Origin: Pirellulaceae bacterium
GTDB lineage: Bacteria; Planctomycetota; Planctomycetia; Pirellulales; Pirellulaceae
DNA: 64,000 nt
NCBI GenBank assembly: GCA_029243025.1
Contig: JAQWSU010000002.1
Span: 1-64,000 of the forward strand
Direction of reading: 5' to 3'
Shown here: positions 9,265-18,439 of the stretch, in pieces
Layout: each line of letters opens with the position of its first letter
Position numbering within the stretch: position 1 is the first letter of the stretch
Made by a program: the position numbers and the translations under genes
The notes under the pieces: model-generated
Databases searched by the model: none
What the model was told of the DNA's origin: nothing
What the model saw: the letters and a program-made list of their open reading frames with translations, nothing else

Positions 9265-10545
9265 TCAGGTGGATCGCTTCTTGATCAGTCCACCGACCAC
9301 AACGTCGGTTGCTTTGCCGTGCAGTGTCCAACCTAGCAATGGAGAATTGCTGCTTTTGGATTTGAAATGTGACGTATCGACTTCCCATTTCAGGTGAGGG
9401 TCAATCACGGTCACATCGGCGTCGGATCCGGCTTTGAGAGAGCCCTTGTGTGCCAGCTTCAGGATTTGAGCCGGGTTCGTTGTGAGTTTTCGTATTGCAA
9501 GTGGCCAGTCCATGTGACCTGGGGTGACGAGCTTCGTGCCCACCATTCCGAGGCTCGTTTCGAGGCTGATCATGCCGAAAGGAGCCACGTTGAAAACGTG
9601 CATTTTCTTTTCGGTAGCCCGGGGCGCGTGGCCACTACAGATCACGTCAAGCGTTCCATCGATCAGGCCTGCCAAACATTCATTGAGATGATCTTGCGAA
9701 CGCAGGGGCGGGTTTAGCTTCAGGTTGGTATCAAAACTTCGCAGACTTTCGTCGCATCCAACGAGGTTGGTGAGACTTAGTCCTGCCGTCACTCGAACGC
9801 CGCGAGCTTTGGCACGACGAATAAGTTCAACACTGCCACTGCTGGATATCTTGAGTAGATGTAGAGATCCCCCGGTGGCTTCCGCCAGGCGGATATCACG
9901 TCCCGTCATGACGTCTTCCGCCTCGGGCGGCATCCCAGACAAGCCCAGAATGGTGGAGACCAGGCCTTCATGCATCACTCCATCGTGGTTTAGTTCTGGC
10001 ACTTCAGGTTGATTCAGGATGGGACGATCGAACATCTGACTGTATTCGAGGGCACGACGCATTAGCTCGGCGTTGAATATTGGCCGATTTGCATCGGTGA
10101 AACCGACCGCACCAGCTGCAGCGAGTGAGCCGATTTCAGCCAGTTCTTCGCCAGCACGATTCTTACTCACACATGCGAGTACAAAAACGTTGCAGTTGTT
10201 CGCACGCAACGCTTGGTACCCGATGAATTCGACGTTGGCCTGGGTGTCGGTCGGGGGATCGGTAGAAGGCAGGCAGGCAATCGATGTGAAGCCGCCTTCG
10301 ATTGCGGCAGCTGTACCCGTTTCGATCGTCTCGTCATCTTCCCAACCCGGCTCTCGTAATTCGACGCAAATATCAATCAATCCCGGTGCCACAATCTTGC
10401 CTGTCGCGTCAATCGTTTCATCTGCGTCCTGAGTCGACACGTCGATGCCAGCTACTTTGCCGTGTTCAAGCAATAGGTTCGATACACGATCCAAGTCCTG
10501 GCTTGGGTCGACAATGCGTCCATTCTGGATCAAGATTCGCGTCAT
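9265..10545 (-). CDS. pyrC: dihydroorotase-like protein lacking metal ligands (pseudo-DHOase)
   Basis: 426 aa from MTRILIQNGRIVDPSQ; an upstream in-frame start at 10593 would overlap pyrB by 22 bases. Overall it is a class I dihydroorotase (APGLIDICVELREPG, GFTSIACLPSTDPPTD, and a final GSDADVTVIDP). The catalytic set is gone: the zinc ligand pair His-x-His is Cys60-x-Glu62, the usual HISt motif reads LKISSS, the PHHL region reads LSLTNL, and the TDHAPH motif with its catalytic Asp reads SGHAPR. This mirrors the inactive PyrC' chain that Pseudomonas ATCase needs for assembly. It lies 26 bases downstream of pyrB, so a structural role in an ATCase complex is the best inference. An active dihydroorotase should be encoded elsewhere. 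Confidence 0.88.
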   Translation of the reverse strand: MTRILIQNGRIVDPSQDLDRVSNLLLEHGKVAGIDVSTQDADETIDATGKIVAPGLIDICVELREPGWEDDETIETGTAAAIEGGFTSIACLPSTDPPTDTQANVEFIGYQALRANNCNVFVLACVSKNRAGEELAEIGSLAAAGAVGFTDANRPIFNAELMRRALEYSQMFDRPILNQPEVPELNHDGVMHEGLVSTILGLSGMPPEAEDVMTGRDIRLAEATGGSLHLLKISSSGSVELIRRAKARGVRVTAGLSLTNLVGCDESLRSFDTNLKLNPPLRSQDHLNECLAGLIDGTLDVICSGHAPRATEKKMHVFNVAPFGMISLETSLGMVGTKLVTPGHMDWPLAIRKLTTNPAQILKLAHKGSLKAGSDADVTVIDPHLKWEVDTSHFKSKSSNSPLLGWTLHGKATDVVVGGLIKKRST

Positions 10546-10571
10546 GGGGGAAGCTGTTTTCTCGAGGTGGA

Positions 10572-11522
10572 CTACGTTGAACAGACGAGCCATAAGGCTG
10601 CCATTCGGACAGCAATGCCATTTGTTACTTGATCGAGGATGACCGAATGAGCTCCGTCAGCAACTTCGGTGGTTACTTCGACGCCCCGATTGATCGGACC
10701 TGGTGCCATGATGACGATTTTGTCTTTTGCCCGAGACAAACGATCACGATTCATCGCATACAGTAACGCGTATTCCCGGACCGATGGAAAAGGTCGTGTG
10801 TATTGTCGCTCAAACTGGATGCGCAGCAGATTTAACACGTCACATCGGGGGAGAATGTCATCGAGGTTGTGCGCGACTTCGACCCCGAGCTCTTCCCAAT
10901 GTTTCGAAACAAGCGTCGATGGTCCACAAACGATGACGTGAGCGCCAAGTTTTTTAAGGCCCCAAATATTGGATCGGGCTGTGCGACTGTGTGCAATGTC
11001 CCCGACCAAGGCGATAGTCAATCCCGCAATGCGGCCAAGCTTTTGACGAATTGTGAGAATGTCAAGCAGGCCTTGCGTCGGGTGCTCGTGTGGGCCGTCA
11101 CCCGCATTCAATACTGCAGTGTCGAGCGTTTTTGCTAGCACATGTGGCGCGCCGGGCGAGCGGTGTCGGACCACCACCACGTCGACGTTCATTGCCTCGA
11201 TGTTTTTCGCCGTATCGATGAAAGATTCACCCTTTGACAGGCTACTGCTTGACGCGCTGAATTCCACCGTATCGGAACCTAAGCGACGGGCCGCCAAGGA
11301 AAAGCTGGTTCGAGTTCGTGTCGAATTCTCAAAAAACAGATTCGCCGTTGTCCGACCTTCAAGAACGGGGATCTTTTTCTGGCAATTGTCCGTCACGGAG
11401 CGAAAGTAATCCGCCGTATCCAGGATTGTCGTAATTTCATCAGCACTCAGACTTTCAAGGTCGACGATGTGACGACGTTTCCACGATTCGGGCTTCGTAA
11501 GTGTTAGATTCCCGTCGTCCAT
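10572..11522 (-). CDS. pyrB: aspartate carbamoyltransferase catalytic subunit
   Basis: 316 aa. It joins carbamoyl phosphate and aspartate in the second step of UMP synthesis. The carbamoyl-phosphate loop STRTRTSF is at 67-74. Further motifs are [10 protein letters not shown] (the loop donated to the neighbouring active site), the HPTQ motif ([12 protein letters not shown]), [13 protein letters not shown], and LLRIQFER in the aspartate-binding region. [11 protein letters not shown] lies close to the C-terminus. It is first in a leftward pair with the inactive dihydroorotase-like gene. No pyrR or pyrI is adjacent. The 220-bp region to the diguanylate cyclase gene holds both promoters; I saw no attenuator. 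Confidence 0.95.
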   Translation of the reverse strand: MDDGNLTLTKPESWKRRHIVDLESLSADEITTILDTADYFRSVTDNCQKKIPVLEGRTTANLFFENSTRTRTSFSLAARRLGSDTVEFSASSSSLSKGESFIDTAKNIEAMNVDVVVVRHRSPGAPHVLAKTLDTAVLNAGDGPHEHPTQGLLDILTIRQKLGRIAGLTIALVGDIAHSRTARSNIWGLKKLGAHVIVCGPSTLVSKHWEELGVEVAHNLDDILPRCDVLNLLRIQFERQYTRPFPSVREYALLYAMNRDRLSRAKDKIVIMAPGPINRGVEVTTEVADGAHSVILDQVTNGIAVRMAALWLVCST

Positions 11523-11742
11523 ACAAATATCAGTCTCAGCTCAAAGGTTCGTATTTTAGTTACGTTAGATTGTACGGGCAAATTGCCGCAGATTTTATCA
11601 CCAAAGCTGGAGGATTCAACCGGCTACCAGCGACCTGTGCGCAAAAAATCAGAAATCAAGCGGATACTTTTCGGAGAAGTTGGATAGAATCAGAGGGAGT
11701 AGGGATGAGTTAGGGGGATTCGAGGTATCTGGAGATCGTAGC

Positions 11743-12612
11743 ATGCCCGAACAAATGGGTTTGATAGGAGTTCACTGCTCGACGGAGCAGACGCATCTCG
11801 CGGACTATCTCGCCGCTCGTGGCTATCGGATTGAGAGGATGGATCAGGGAGCTGTCTACAATATTCCAGATGTCATCGTCACGGATCAGGAAAAATTGCC
11901 AGAGTTGGCGTTGGCTCCCGAAGCTCAAGAGCATTTAGGCGTGGTCGGAGTTGGAGTCTCCCAGGGGGTTGATGTGACGCTCGGTTCTGACGTTCAGGGC
12001 CACGAGTTGGCGGTCGCTGTTGAACTGGTCATGCAGATTGTGTCCCTCCGTCGGCAGCGTGATCAGGATCGTAAAGAGAGCCAGCGATGGTACGCACTGG
12101 CGATGTATGATCCCCTCACCGGCTTGCCAAATCGCCGTGCTTGGCAAAATGAACTAACTCGCCGCTGTGGAAAGTCCGCGTCGCTTTGCGTGGGCTTGAT
12201 TGACATCGATTTTTTCAAGCGTGTGAATGATTCCGGCGGTCACGATCTGGGCGATGCCGTGTTAAGGGAAGTGGCTGTCGCGATGCGCGCCCATCTTCGC
12301 GAATCTGACTTTGTCGCACGCATCGGCGGTGACGAGTTTGGGCTCCTGCTTTCAGAGGTTGCTGTTGAGGAAGCCCACAAGGTTGTAGACCGGATGCGAG
12401 ACCATGTTTTTCAACACCTCGGTCACCGTGGGATGCCACGGGCCACTACCAGTGCCGGCTGTGCTATCGTGGACAGTGGCAAGAGCAACGAATGTGAAGA
12501 CCTCTACCATGCTGCGGCTCAATCATTGCACGCAGCCAAGCAGCAGAGCAGGAATTGCACGGTGATTTATCGCGAAGCGCACGTCAATGATTGGAGTTCG
12601 CCGACCGTCTGA
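11743..12612 (+). CDS. diguanylate cyclase (GGDEF) with receiver-like N-terminus
   Basis: 289 aa from the ATG at 11743, which has GGAG about 10 bases upstream; a TTG at 11680 would add 21 residues. The GGDEF domain covers about 118-280: DPLTGLPNRRAW, LIDIDFFKRVND, then GGDEF at 195-199. The inhibitory site RxxD (RESD, 186-189) lies exactly five residues before it, so both catalysis and c-di-GMP feedback should be intact. The first ~105 residues alternate beta and alpha (VHCSTEQTHLADYLAARGYRI, DVIVTDQE, VVGVGVSQG) like a degenerate response-regulator receiver. However, the usual acidic pocket and conserved Lys are not evident. A short coiled linker joins the parts. It is cytoplasmic and its input signal is unknown. 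Confidence 0.88.
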   Translation: MPEQMGLIGVHCSTEQTHLADYLAARGYRIERMDQGAVYNIPDVIVTDQEKLPELALAPEAQEHLGVVGVGVSQGVDVTLGSDVQGHELAVAVELVMQIVSLRRQRDQDRKESQRWYALAMYDPLTGLPNRRAWQNELTRRCGKSASLCVGLIDIDFFKRVNDSGGHDLGDAVLREVAVAMRAHLRESDFVARIGGDEFGLLLSEVAVEEAHKVVDRMRDHVFQHLGHRGMPRATTSAGCAIVDSGKSNECEDLYHAAAQSLHAAKQQSRNCTVIYREAHVNDWSSPTV

Positions 12613-12880
12613 AGCGACTACCGCCGCTGCGAATGCATTGCTATTTTTTGTCATTCATGAGGATCGCCTTCAAGTCCATACGTCGACGCGTCGATGACTG
12701 GTCGAGACGAATGCAAGGGGGGACTTGAATTCGTCTACACGTGTTACGTGAGAGCGTTGATCGTGTGAGAGCAGGAAAGCAGGATCTTAAAACCTTGGTT
12801 TGAGCTGCCTGATCTTAACTCTCAAACGCAATCAAGCGAATGTGATTCATGGCAATGCCAGCAAGTAAGGAGTGCCTGCG

Positions 12881-13354
12881 ATGTCCCCCCGTTCTTTGAT
12901 CACTCTGATTCTGTTTGTCGGTCTTCTCTGCACGGCCAATGGGTGCGCGAGTTTCACCCCCAAAATTGCCTTACCTGGAACGGAACAAGAATCAGCGGAG
13001 ATAGCGGCCACGCCGCAGGCTGCCTGCTGGGTTGAAATGCGTCCTGTTTCCGGCAAGGCCAAACGGGTTGAACTGCCCGTCGTTCCGGACATGCGGATCG
13101 AACAGGTATTGGACGAAAGTAAGGCCAGTTTTCGCCGAATGAACGTTTACATTTTGCGGTCTTCACCGGACAATCCTAACCAGCATGTGAAACTTGAAAT
13201 CCGCTTCGATCGAGATTCGGGCCAAGTCAAATGGGATACCGATTATGCGATCCATGCCGGGGACCGAGTGATTATCAAGGAAGAGACAATGACCGTTTTT
13301 GATGAGGCATACAACACCTTGTTGGGCCCTGTGATGGGACGAATCGGCCGTTAG
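12881..13354 (+). CDS. putative lipoprotein with SLBB-like domain
   Basis: 157 aa from the ATG at 12881, with AAGGAG about 9 bases upstream. It has a type II signal peptide: hydrophobic ITLILFVGLLC and a lipobox-like TANGC giving Cys22 as the lipidated residue. The mature part begins with ASFTPK and has one small domain (IEQVLDES, RMNVYILRSSP, then a DYAIHAGDRVIIKEET ending). This resembles the SLBB / polysaccharide-export beta-grasp fold in which a final GDRVII motif is typical. It is probably a periplasm-facing lipoprotein. The stop is only 14 bases from the end of the convergent permease gene. Function is not known; the SLBB resemblance is moderate. Confidence 0.65.
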   Translation: MSPRSLITLILFVGLLCTANGCASFTPKIALPGTEQESAEIAATPQAACWVEMRPVSGKAKRVELPVVPDMRIEQVLDESKASFRRMNVYILRSSPDNPNQHVKLEIRFDRDSGQVKWDTDYAIHAGDRVIIKEETMTVFDEAYNTLLGPVMGRIGR

Positions 13355-13368
13355 GCCTTCTGCTATCG

Positions 13369-15021
13369 CTATCGTTGGGCCACGCGCCAACGTGTTCGGA
13401 ATAGCCAGATCATTGCCGTCAGCAAGAGTGAGTTCAGGGCAGCGGTGAAAACAATGTAGGCGGACCACATGCGCCAACTCGGCGGAAAAGATCGGTTTTC
13501 GGTCTTGTTGTTATTCCAGTTGGTCATGATTGTTTCGGTGTTCAGCGGTACGGAGAACGCGGCGGCGAACGGGCTGCTAACGGAAATTGTCTGGGCGGAG
13601 CTCATATCCAATCCGCTCCTGCTACCGAAGGTGTTCGCAAATGCGGTGATGGCCAGCGGTGCACAATAAAGCAGACCAATGACTAGGTAGGTGGTTATAA
13701 GACTGGTCGTGGTCTTTCGAAACACGACGGAACAAAATAACGCGATCACCGCGGTTGTCAGGCACGACATCAGAATGATTCCCATGTAGGCACCCACCGC
13801 GAGGAAATTTTTCCAATAGAATGTGACCATTAAGCATGCCAAAAATAAAGGCCACACGAGGAAGAGAGTGAGGACACTGGAAATCCTTAATCCTGCAATC
13901 AGTTTGCCAAACAAGATTGTCCAAGGTTTCAGGGTTGTCGTAAGCAGCAAATCAAGCGTTTGACGTTCCCGCTCACTCGTGATACTACCTGCTGAGAAAA
14001 CTGGACCGACTAGCATGTTGAAGATGACGACATAGCCAATGTACCAGCCGGCGCGCTGCGGGTACATAAAAAGGCAACCCGCCATGATGGGAATCGCGAG
14101 AACGATGCTGATTTGAATTACGAGTCGGAGCATCAAAGTGCCCTGGCTGAAAATTTCGCTGTGAATTTCTTTGTCGTAGACCGGATTCGTGTTGTCCGGC
14201 ATCAAATCTTCGCGTTTGGGTGGTGCAAACAGTCTGTCGGGAAACTGGTCTCGTTGGATGATGAGTCCGACAACGTGCTGAGCTTCGTCCTCGAGATCAA
14301 CGACTTCCTTGCCCTCACTTCCCACATCTGGCGGATGGAGCAGTCTTGCGGAGGTATTCAGAAATAACGCCACACAAGCGGCTGCGCAAATGATGGGAAA
14401 CATGGTGGCGGTAAAGATGAGCCGTGTCTCCCCCTGCCCTTCGAAACTCATCCAAATCAGGATGGCAAGCAAGGCGAGCGGAAGGATCAAGAGGTATGAG
14501 GCGACGAGGGATGCTGCTGTGCGACTAAAATAACTGCTGCAGGCGATGCTGATCATTCCAAAGGTGAGTACCGATAGAAACAGCCCCAAATAGGCCGCCA
14601 GCACTTCATAAAACGACACGCCACCCAATGGTAGGCAAAGCATAACAATTGGTAGGGAGGCGAAAATCAACAAGGCAAGATGAACGAGTGACGAGAATAA
14701 TTTTCCGAGCGTGATGGCTGTTGGTTTGAGGGGACTTGCCAAGAGCATCTCGTACGTTTTTCGTTCCTTCTCGCCGGTTATGGCAGCTGCTGCAAAACTA
14801 GGAGCCATGAGTGAAGCCAAAATGTACTGTCCCAAGAAGAACAGGTTGACAAGCGACTTGGCTTGATCGGCATTGGCTTCGAGTCGGGTTTGTTGCGGCC
14901 AAGCAAAATAAACGACGCACGCCAACACGATTTGGTAGACGAACAGCAGAACGAATGCTCGTTTCATGCGGAGATTGACGAGCAGTTCGCGCTGAAGTAC
15001 GGGGTTTTCAAGCAGGTACAT
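13369..15021 (-). CDS. tandem ABC-2 type permease
   Basis: 550 aa from the ATG at 15021 (MYLLENPVLQRELL); the longer frame to 15135 begins with polar residues unlike a membrane protein. Two homologous halves are visible. Each has about six membrane helices and the same cytoplasmic signature: ITGEKERKTYEMLLASPLKP in the first half and ITSERERQTLDLLLTTTLKP in the second, each followed by a GKL motif. This signature is typical of GldF/NosY-like ABC-2 permeases. A soluble stretch of about 70 residues (HPPDVGSEG to NPVYDKEIH) separates the halves. No ATPase gene is adjacent, so its partner must be encoded elsewhere. The substrate is unknown. It is expected in the cytoplasmic membrane. Confidence 0.88.
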   Translation of the reverse strand: MYLLENPVLQRELLVNLRMKRAFVLLFVYQIVLACVVYFAWPQQTRLEANADQAKSLVNLFFLGQYILASLMAPSFAAAAITGEKERKTYEMLLASPLKPTAITLGKLFSSLVHLALLIFASLPIVMLCLPLGGVSFYEVLAAYLGLFLSVLTFGMISIACSSYFSRTAASLVASYLLILPLALLAILIWMSFEGQGETRLIFTATMFPIICAAACVALFLNTSARLLHPPDVGSEGKEVVDLEDEAQHVVGLIIQRDQFPDRLFAPPKREDLMPDNTNPVYDKEIHSEIFSQGTLMLRLVIQISIVLAIPIMAGCLFMYPQRAGWYIGYVVIFNMLVGPVFSAGSITSERERQTLDLLLTTTLKPWTILFGKLIAGLRISSVLTLFLVWPLFLACLMVTFYWKNFLAVGAYMGIILMSCLTTAVIALFCSVVFRKTTTSLITTYLVIGLLYCAPLAITAFANTFGSRSGLDMSSAQTISVSSPFAAAFSVPLNTETIMTNWNNNKTENRSFPPSWRMWSAYIVFTAALNSLLLTAMIWLFRTRWRVAQR

Positions 15022-15061
15022 TGAGACGCTCTTTGCAGTTCTTCTCGCGGCAACTCGGGAT

Positions 15062-15093
15062 GGCCCCGAGTCCACCTGGCCCCGAGTCCACCT
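15062..15093. repeat. 16-bp tandem duplication upstream of the permease
   Basis: Two exact copies of GGCCCCGAGTCCACCT lie back to back in the argG-permease intergenic space, about 40-70 bases upstream of the chosen permease start. It is probably slippage, though its position in the leader could affect expression. Confidence 0.8.
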
Positions 15094-15194
15094 CGATTCC
15101 GGGACAGCTCCCTCAAATCGTTCAGCATCGGACAAGGTTACGCGGCGATGCTGATCCTTTGCTCATTGCAGACGGTGAGCTCGAACACGTGAAC

Positions 15195-16409
15195 TTAATA
15201 ATTCCGTGGGGTGATCCGCCCTTGCACGCGCGACGGGAGCCCAACAATGCGAAGGAATCCTTCCGCGTCGGTTTGGTTGTAGGAACCCCCTCCTTCCATC
15301 GTCGCGATTCCTTCGTCATACAGACTGTTCGGACTCGAACGTCCGTCGACGATGATGTTTCCCTTATACAGTTTCAAACGCAGCTTGCCGGTTACATGCT
15401 GGGTCGCTTCGCGAATGAAGGCGAATAGCGCGTCCATTTTGGGGGTGTACCACAAACCGTAATAGACCTCTTCGGCCACTTCTGGAGAAAGTCGATCACG
15501 CAGGTGGATCAAGTCTCGATCAAGGGTCAGCTGCTCAAGTACCAGCAGTGCATCGTAGAGAATGGTCATTCCCGGTGCTTCGTAAACCCCCCGACTTTTC
15601 ATGCCCACAAATCGATTTTCGACCATGTCGATACGGCCAACGCCATGACGACCACCAATTTCGTTCAGCTTCAAGACGATGTCCAGCGCGGTGCACTGGT
15701 CACCATTGATGGCTGTCGGCACGCCGGCTTCAAAGTCAATCGAGATCGTTTCCGGTTCGTCGGGTGCCTCTTGGGGTGAAATCGTCATGCCGAAGTCGAC
15801 TGCTTCGACGCCGTTGACGTCGAGATCTTCAAGCTCGCCCGCTTCGTAGCTGATGTGCAAGCAGTTTTCGTCCGAGCTGTATGGTTTGGCGGTTGAGGCT
15901 TTGACCGGAATGTTTCTCTGCGCACAGTAGTCGATCATTTCTGTCCGACCTGGAAAGGCTTGTCGAAATTTTTCAATTCGCCAGGGTGCGATCACTTGTA
16001 CAGCCGGATCCAGAGCTTCTGCCGCCAATTGGAAACGGCATTGGTCGTTACCCTTCCCTGTCGCACCATGGGCGTAGGCATCGGCACCCACTTCGCGTGC
16101 TACCTGAAGACAAATTCTGGAAATCAATGGACGAGCGATTGAAGTCCCCAGCAAGTAAATGGATTCGTACTTTGCTTGCCACTGGAGCACTGGGAAGGCG
16201 AAATCACGGCAGAGTTCTTCTTGGGCGTCAATGATTTGGGCGCTGACGGCGCCGCAATCTTTAGCTTTCTGCAGAATGGCTTCTCGGTCCTCACACGGCT
16301 GGCCAAGATCAACATAGACGGCGTGCACCTCGTAACCTTCGTCTTGTAGCCATCCAAGAATCACGGAAGTATCGAGGCCGCCGGAGTAGGCCAGTACACA
16401 ACTCGGCAT
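15195..16409 (-). CDS. argG: argininosuccinate synthase
   Basis: 404 aa from the ATG at 16409 (MPSCVLAYSGGLDTS), which has AGGAAAGG about 10 bases upstream. The frame continues to 16466, but family members begin just before the ATP pyrophosphatase loop SGGLDTS (9-15 here). The enzyme condenses citrulline and aspartate with ATP in arginine synthesis. Other signatures: HGATGKGNDQ, the VKASTAKPYSSDENC region, and GGRHGVGRIDMVENR. The length is typical. No other arg gene is nearby, and the leftward neighbour is the unrelated permease. Confidence 0.96.
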   Translation of the reverse strand: MPSCVLAYSGGLDTSVILGWLQDEGYEVHAVYVDLGQPCEDREAILQKAKDCGAVSAQIIDAQEELCRDFAFPVLQWQAKYESIYLLGTSIARPLISRICLQVAREVGADAYAHGATGKGNDQCRFQLAAEALDPAVQVIAPWRIEKFRQAFPGRTEMIDYCAQRNIPVKASTAKPYSSDENCLHISYEAGELEDLDVNGVEAVDFGMTISPQEAPDEPETISIDFEAGVPTAINGDQCTALDIVLKLNEIGGRHGVGRIDMVENRFVGMKSRGVYEAPGMTILYDALLVLEQLTLDRDLIHLRDRLSPEVAEEVYYGLWYTPKMDALFAFIREATQHVTGKLRLKLYKGNIIVDGRSSPNSLYDEGIATMEGGGSYNQTDAEGFLRIVGLPSRVQGRITPRNY

Positions 16410-16620
16410 GATCAGTAACCTTTCCTCTGAGTCGTCGATAGTGGGAATTGCCCTAGCGGGTCGCACAATGAACCACCGGCAGGAACCACTGGCAGCCCGG
16501 CCATTTTGGATTGCAGCGCGTAGACTGACAAGGCTTGATCAAGCCAAGTCCGCGGTGTGTTACTGGTTTTAGGGGGATCGGGCGTTTTCTCGAGCTGAAA
16601 AAACCGGTACGTTAGGGAGT

Positions 16621-17397
16621 ATGGACCGTGAACAGTTAACGAAATTGTGTCGACGATTTGTCGCTGGCGAACTCGAAAGTCGTCGGTTTTTGGCGGAATG
16701 TTTGGCGGCGACAACCTCTCAATCGGACGAGGTTGCCATTGATCTGGATCGGGTTGATCGCTGCGGATTTCCTGAGGTGGTGTTCGGAGAGGGGAAATCT
16801 CTTGACGCGATCAAGGCGGCAGTGCGAGCCTTAAACGATCAAAATCAGCCTGTTTTGGCCACGCGAGTGTCGCCCGAGCAAGCGGCGGCAGTGAAATCAG
16901 AGTTCGTCGACGTGGAGTATAATCAGGTGGCCAAGACTCTGAGGTTGGGAGATCAACCGACGCTGATGGGCCGAGTTGCTGTGATTACGGCGGGAACTTC
17001 GGATCGTCCCATCGCCGAAGAGGCTCGAGAGACGCTCCATTGGATGGGGATTCGAACCCATGTGATTACCGACGTGGGGGTGGCTGGTCCTCATCGCTTA
17101 GCTGCTCGTTGGATTGATTTGCAAGCTTTGGATGCGGCCGTCGTGATTGCAGGAATGGAAGGCGCTCTGCCCAGTGTTGTCGGTGGGTATGTTGATTGTC
17201 CCGTTGTGGCGGTGCCCACCAGTGTCGGATATGGAGCGAGTTTCGACGGTTTGGCCGCATTGCTTGGAATGTTGAACAGTTGCGCTGCCAATGTTACGGT
17301 TGTTAATATCGACGCCGGCTTCAAAGCAGGCTATGTTGCTGGACTCATTGCTCACCAAAAGCATCGGGCTGGCACGTCTGATGGCGACCATCACTAA
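16621..17397 (+). CDS. larB: LarB-like nickel-pincer cofactor biosynthesis protein
   Basis: 258 aa. It belongs to the LarB/PurE-like family, which carboxylates nicotinic acid adenine dinucleotide in synthesis of the nickel-pincer nucleotide of lactate racemase and relatives. Motifs: a helical N-terminus, DLDRVDRCGFPEVVFGEGKS, a central ATRVSPEQ, then a PurE-like Rossmann half (AVITAGTSDRPIAEEA, THVITDVGVAGPHRL, VVIAGMEGALPSVVGG, VAVPTSVGYGAS). It ends with NIDAGFKAG. The start is the ATG at 16621, with a GGGAG unusually close to it. It sits 12 bases upstream of ribF in the same direction. No larC or larE is seen nearby, so the cofactor pathway cannot be confirmed from this window. Confidence 0.9.
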   Translation: MDREQLTKLCRRFVAGELESRRFLAECLAATTSQSDEVAIDLDRVDRCGFPEVVFGEGKSLDAIKAAVRALNDQNQPVLATRVSPEQAAAVKSEFVDVEYNQVAKTLRLGDQPTLMGRVAVITAGTSDRPIAEEARETLHWMGIRTHVITDVGVAGPHRLAARWIDLQALDAAVVIAGMEGALPSVVGGYVDCPVVAVPTSVGYGASFDGLAALLGMLNSCAANVTVVNIDAGFKAGYVAGLIAHQKHRAGTSDGDHH

Positions 17398-17409
17398 AGT
17401 GCGAAACTC

Positions 17410-18360
17410 TTGAAATTGATCCGACGTATCGCCGACATAACCCCCGAACTGCAATTCGGGGCAGTTACGATTGGTAATTTTGATGGTGTCCATCACGGAC
17501 ATGCCAAGATCCTTCGAAGGCTAATCCAGCATGCGCGTCGTGTCGGTGGGCCGGCAGTCGTATTTACGTTTGATCCCCATCCGGTTCGTCTGTTGAGACC
17601 GTCTCTAGCTCCTCCGCCGTTGACTTGGACCGAGCGAAAGATGGAGCTGGTGGCTGAAATTGGTGTGGATGCTTTGGTGGCTTACCCCACGGATGAAAAA
17701 TTGTTGGATTTGTCACCGCAAGAGTTTTTTTCGGATATCATTTTAGACACGTTTCGAGCCCAAGTCGTGGTCGAAGGCCCAAACTTTTTTTTTGGCAAGG
17801 ATCGCGCTGGAGACGTAAAACTTCTTACTGAACTCTGCCGAGTAAATTCAATCACTGCCGACACGGTAAAACCGGTGGAAAGCGATGATCGGTATGTTTC
17901 CAGCAGTCGCATACGCGATCACATTGCGGCCGGTGATGTTGCTTTTGCTCGCGAAATGCTGACGCAACCCTATCGGATTCGAGGGGTGGTAATTCATGGT
18001 TCCGCTCGTGGTGCCGGAATTGGATTTCCCACTGCCAATGTTGATGCTGTCGATACCTTGCTACCCGGACCGGGTGTCTACGCTGGCCGAGCCTACTGTG
18101 AAGCTGGGGTCTGGCCGGCCGCTATCAACCTGGGTCCGAATCCAACCTTTGGGGACCAATCTTGCAAGTTGGAAGTGCATCTCATCGGGTTTGATGGTGG
18201 ACTCTACGGTCAGTCGCTCGAGGTGGACTTTCTAGCGAGGCTGCGCGACGTTCAGTCGTTCGATGGAATTGATCCGCTGAAAAAACAGTTGCAACTCGAT
18301 GTCCTCAAGGCCACGGAAGTCTGCCAAGGCTTTGCTACCAGAGCGGGAGAATTGCCGTGA
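17410..18360 (+). CDS. ribF: bifunctional riboflavin kinase / FAD synthetase
   Basis: 316 aa. It phosphorylates riboflavin to FMN and adenylates FMN to FAD. The N-terminal nucleotidyltransferase domain has TIGNFDGVHHGH (HxGH-type motif at 28-31) and a TFDPHP motif. The phrase SSSRIRDHIAAGDV precedes the C-terminal kinase domain, which has GIGFPTANV, VYAGRAY, NLGPNPTFG and a final LEVHLIGF. The start is a TTG at 17410, 13 bases after the larB stop, and no in-frame ATG lies nearby, so a non-standard start is likely. It is probably co-transcribed with larB and the DHH phosphoesterase gene that follows. Confidence 0.94.
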   Translation: MKLIRRIADITPELQFGAVTIGNFDGVHHGHAKILRRLIQHARRVGGPAVVFTFDPHPVRLLRPSLAPPPLTWTERKMELVAEIGVDALVAYPTDEKLLDLSPQEFFSDIILDTFRAQVVVEGPNFFFGKDRAGDVKLLTELCRVNSITADTVKPVESDDRYVSSSRIRDHIAAGDVAFAREMLTQPYRIRGVVIHGSARGAGIGFPTANVDAVDTLLPGPGVYAGRAYCEAGVWPAAINLGPNPTFGDQSCKLEVHLIGFDGGLYGQSLEVDFLARLRDVQSFDGIDPLKKQLQLDVLKATEVCQGFATRAGELP

Positions 18361-18439
18361 ATCAGACTCTCGCTTTCATTGAGGACCGCCTGATGGATCG
18401 GCTCCAGATAAATTGGCTTCTGCACGAAGGAACAACACG

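Noticed and set aside
9265-10545. Active dihydroorotase
   Set aside because: At least four catalytic or metal motifs are replaced, so the ordinary function is unlikely despite clear overall homology.
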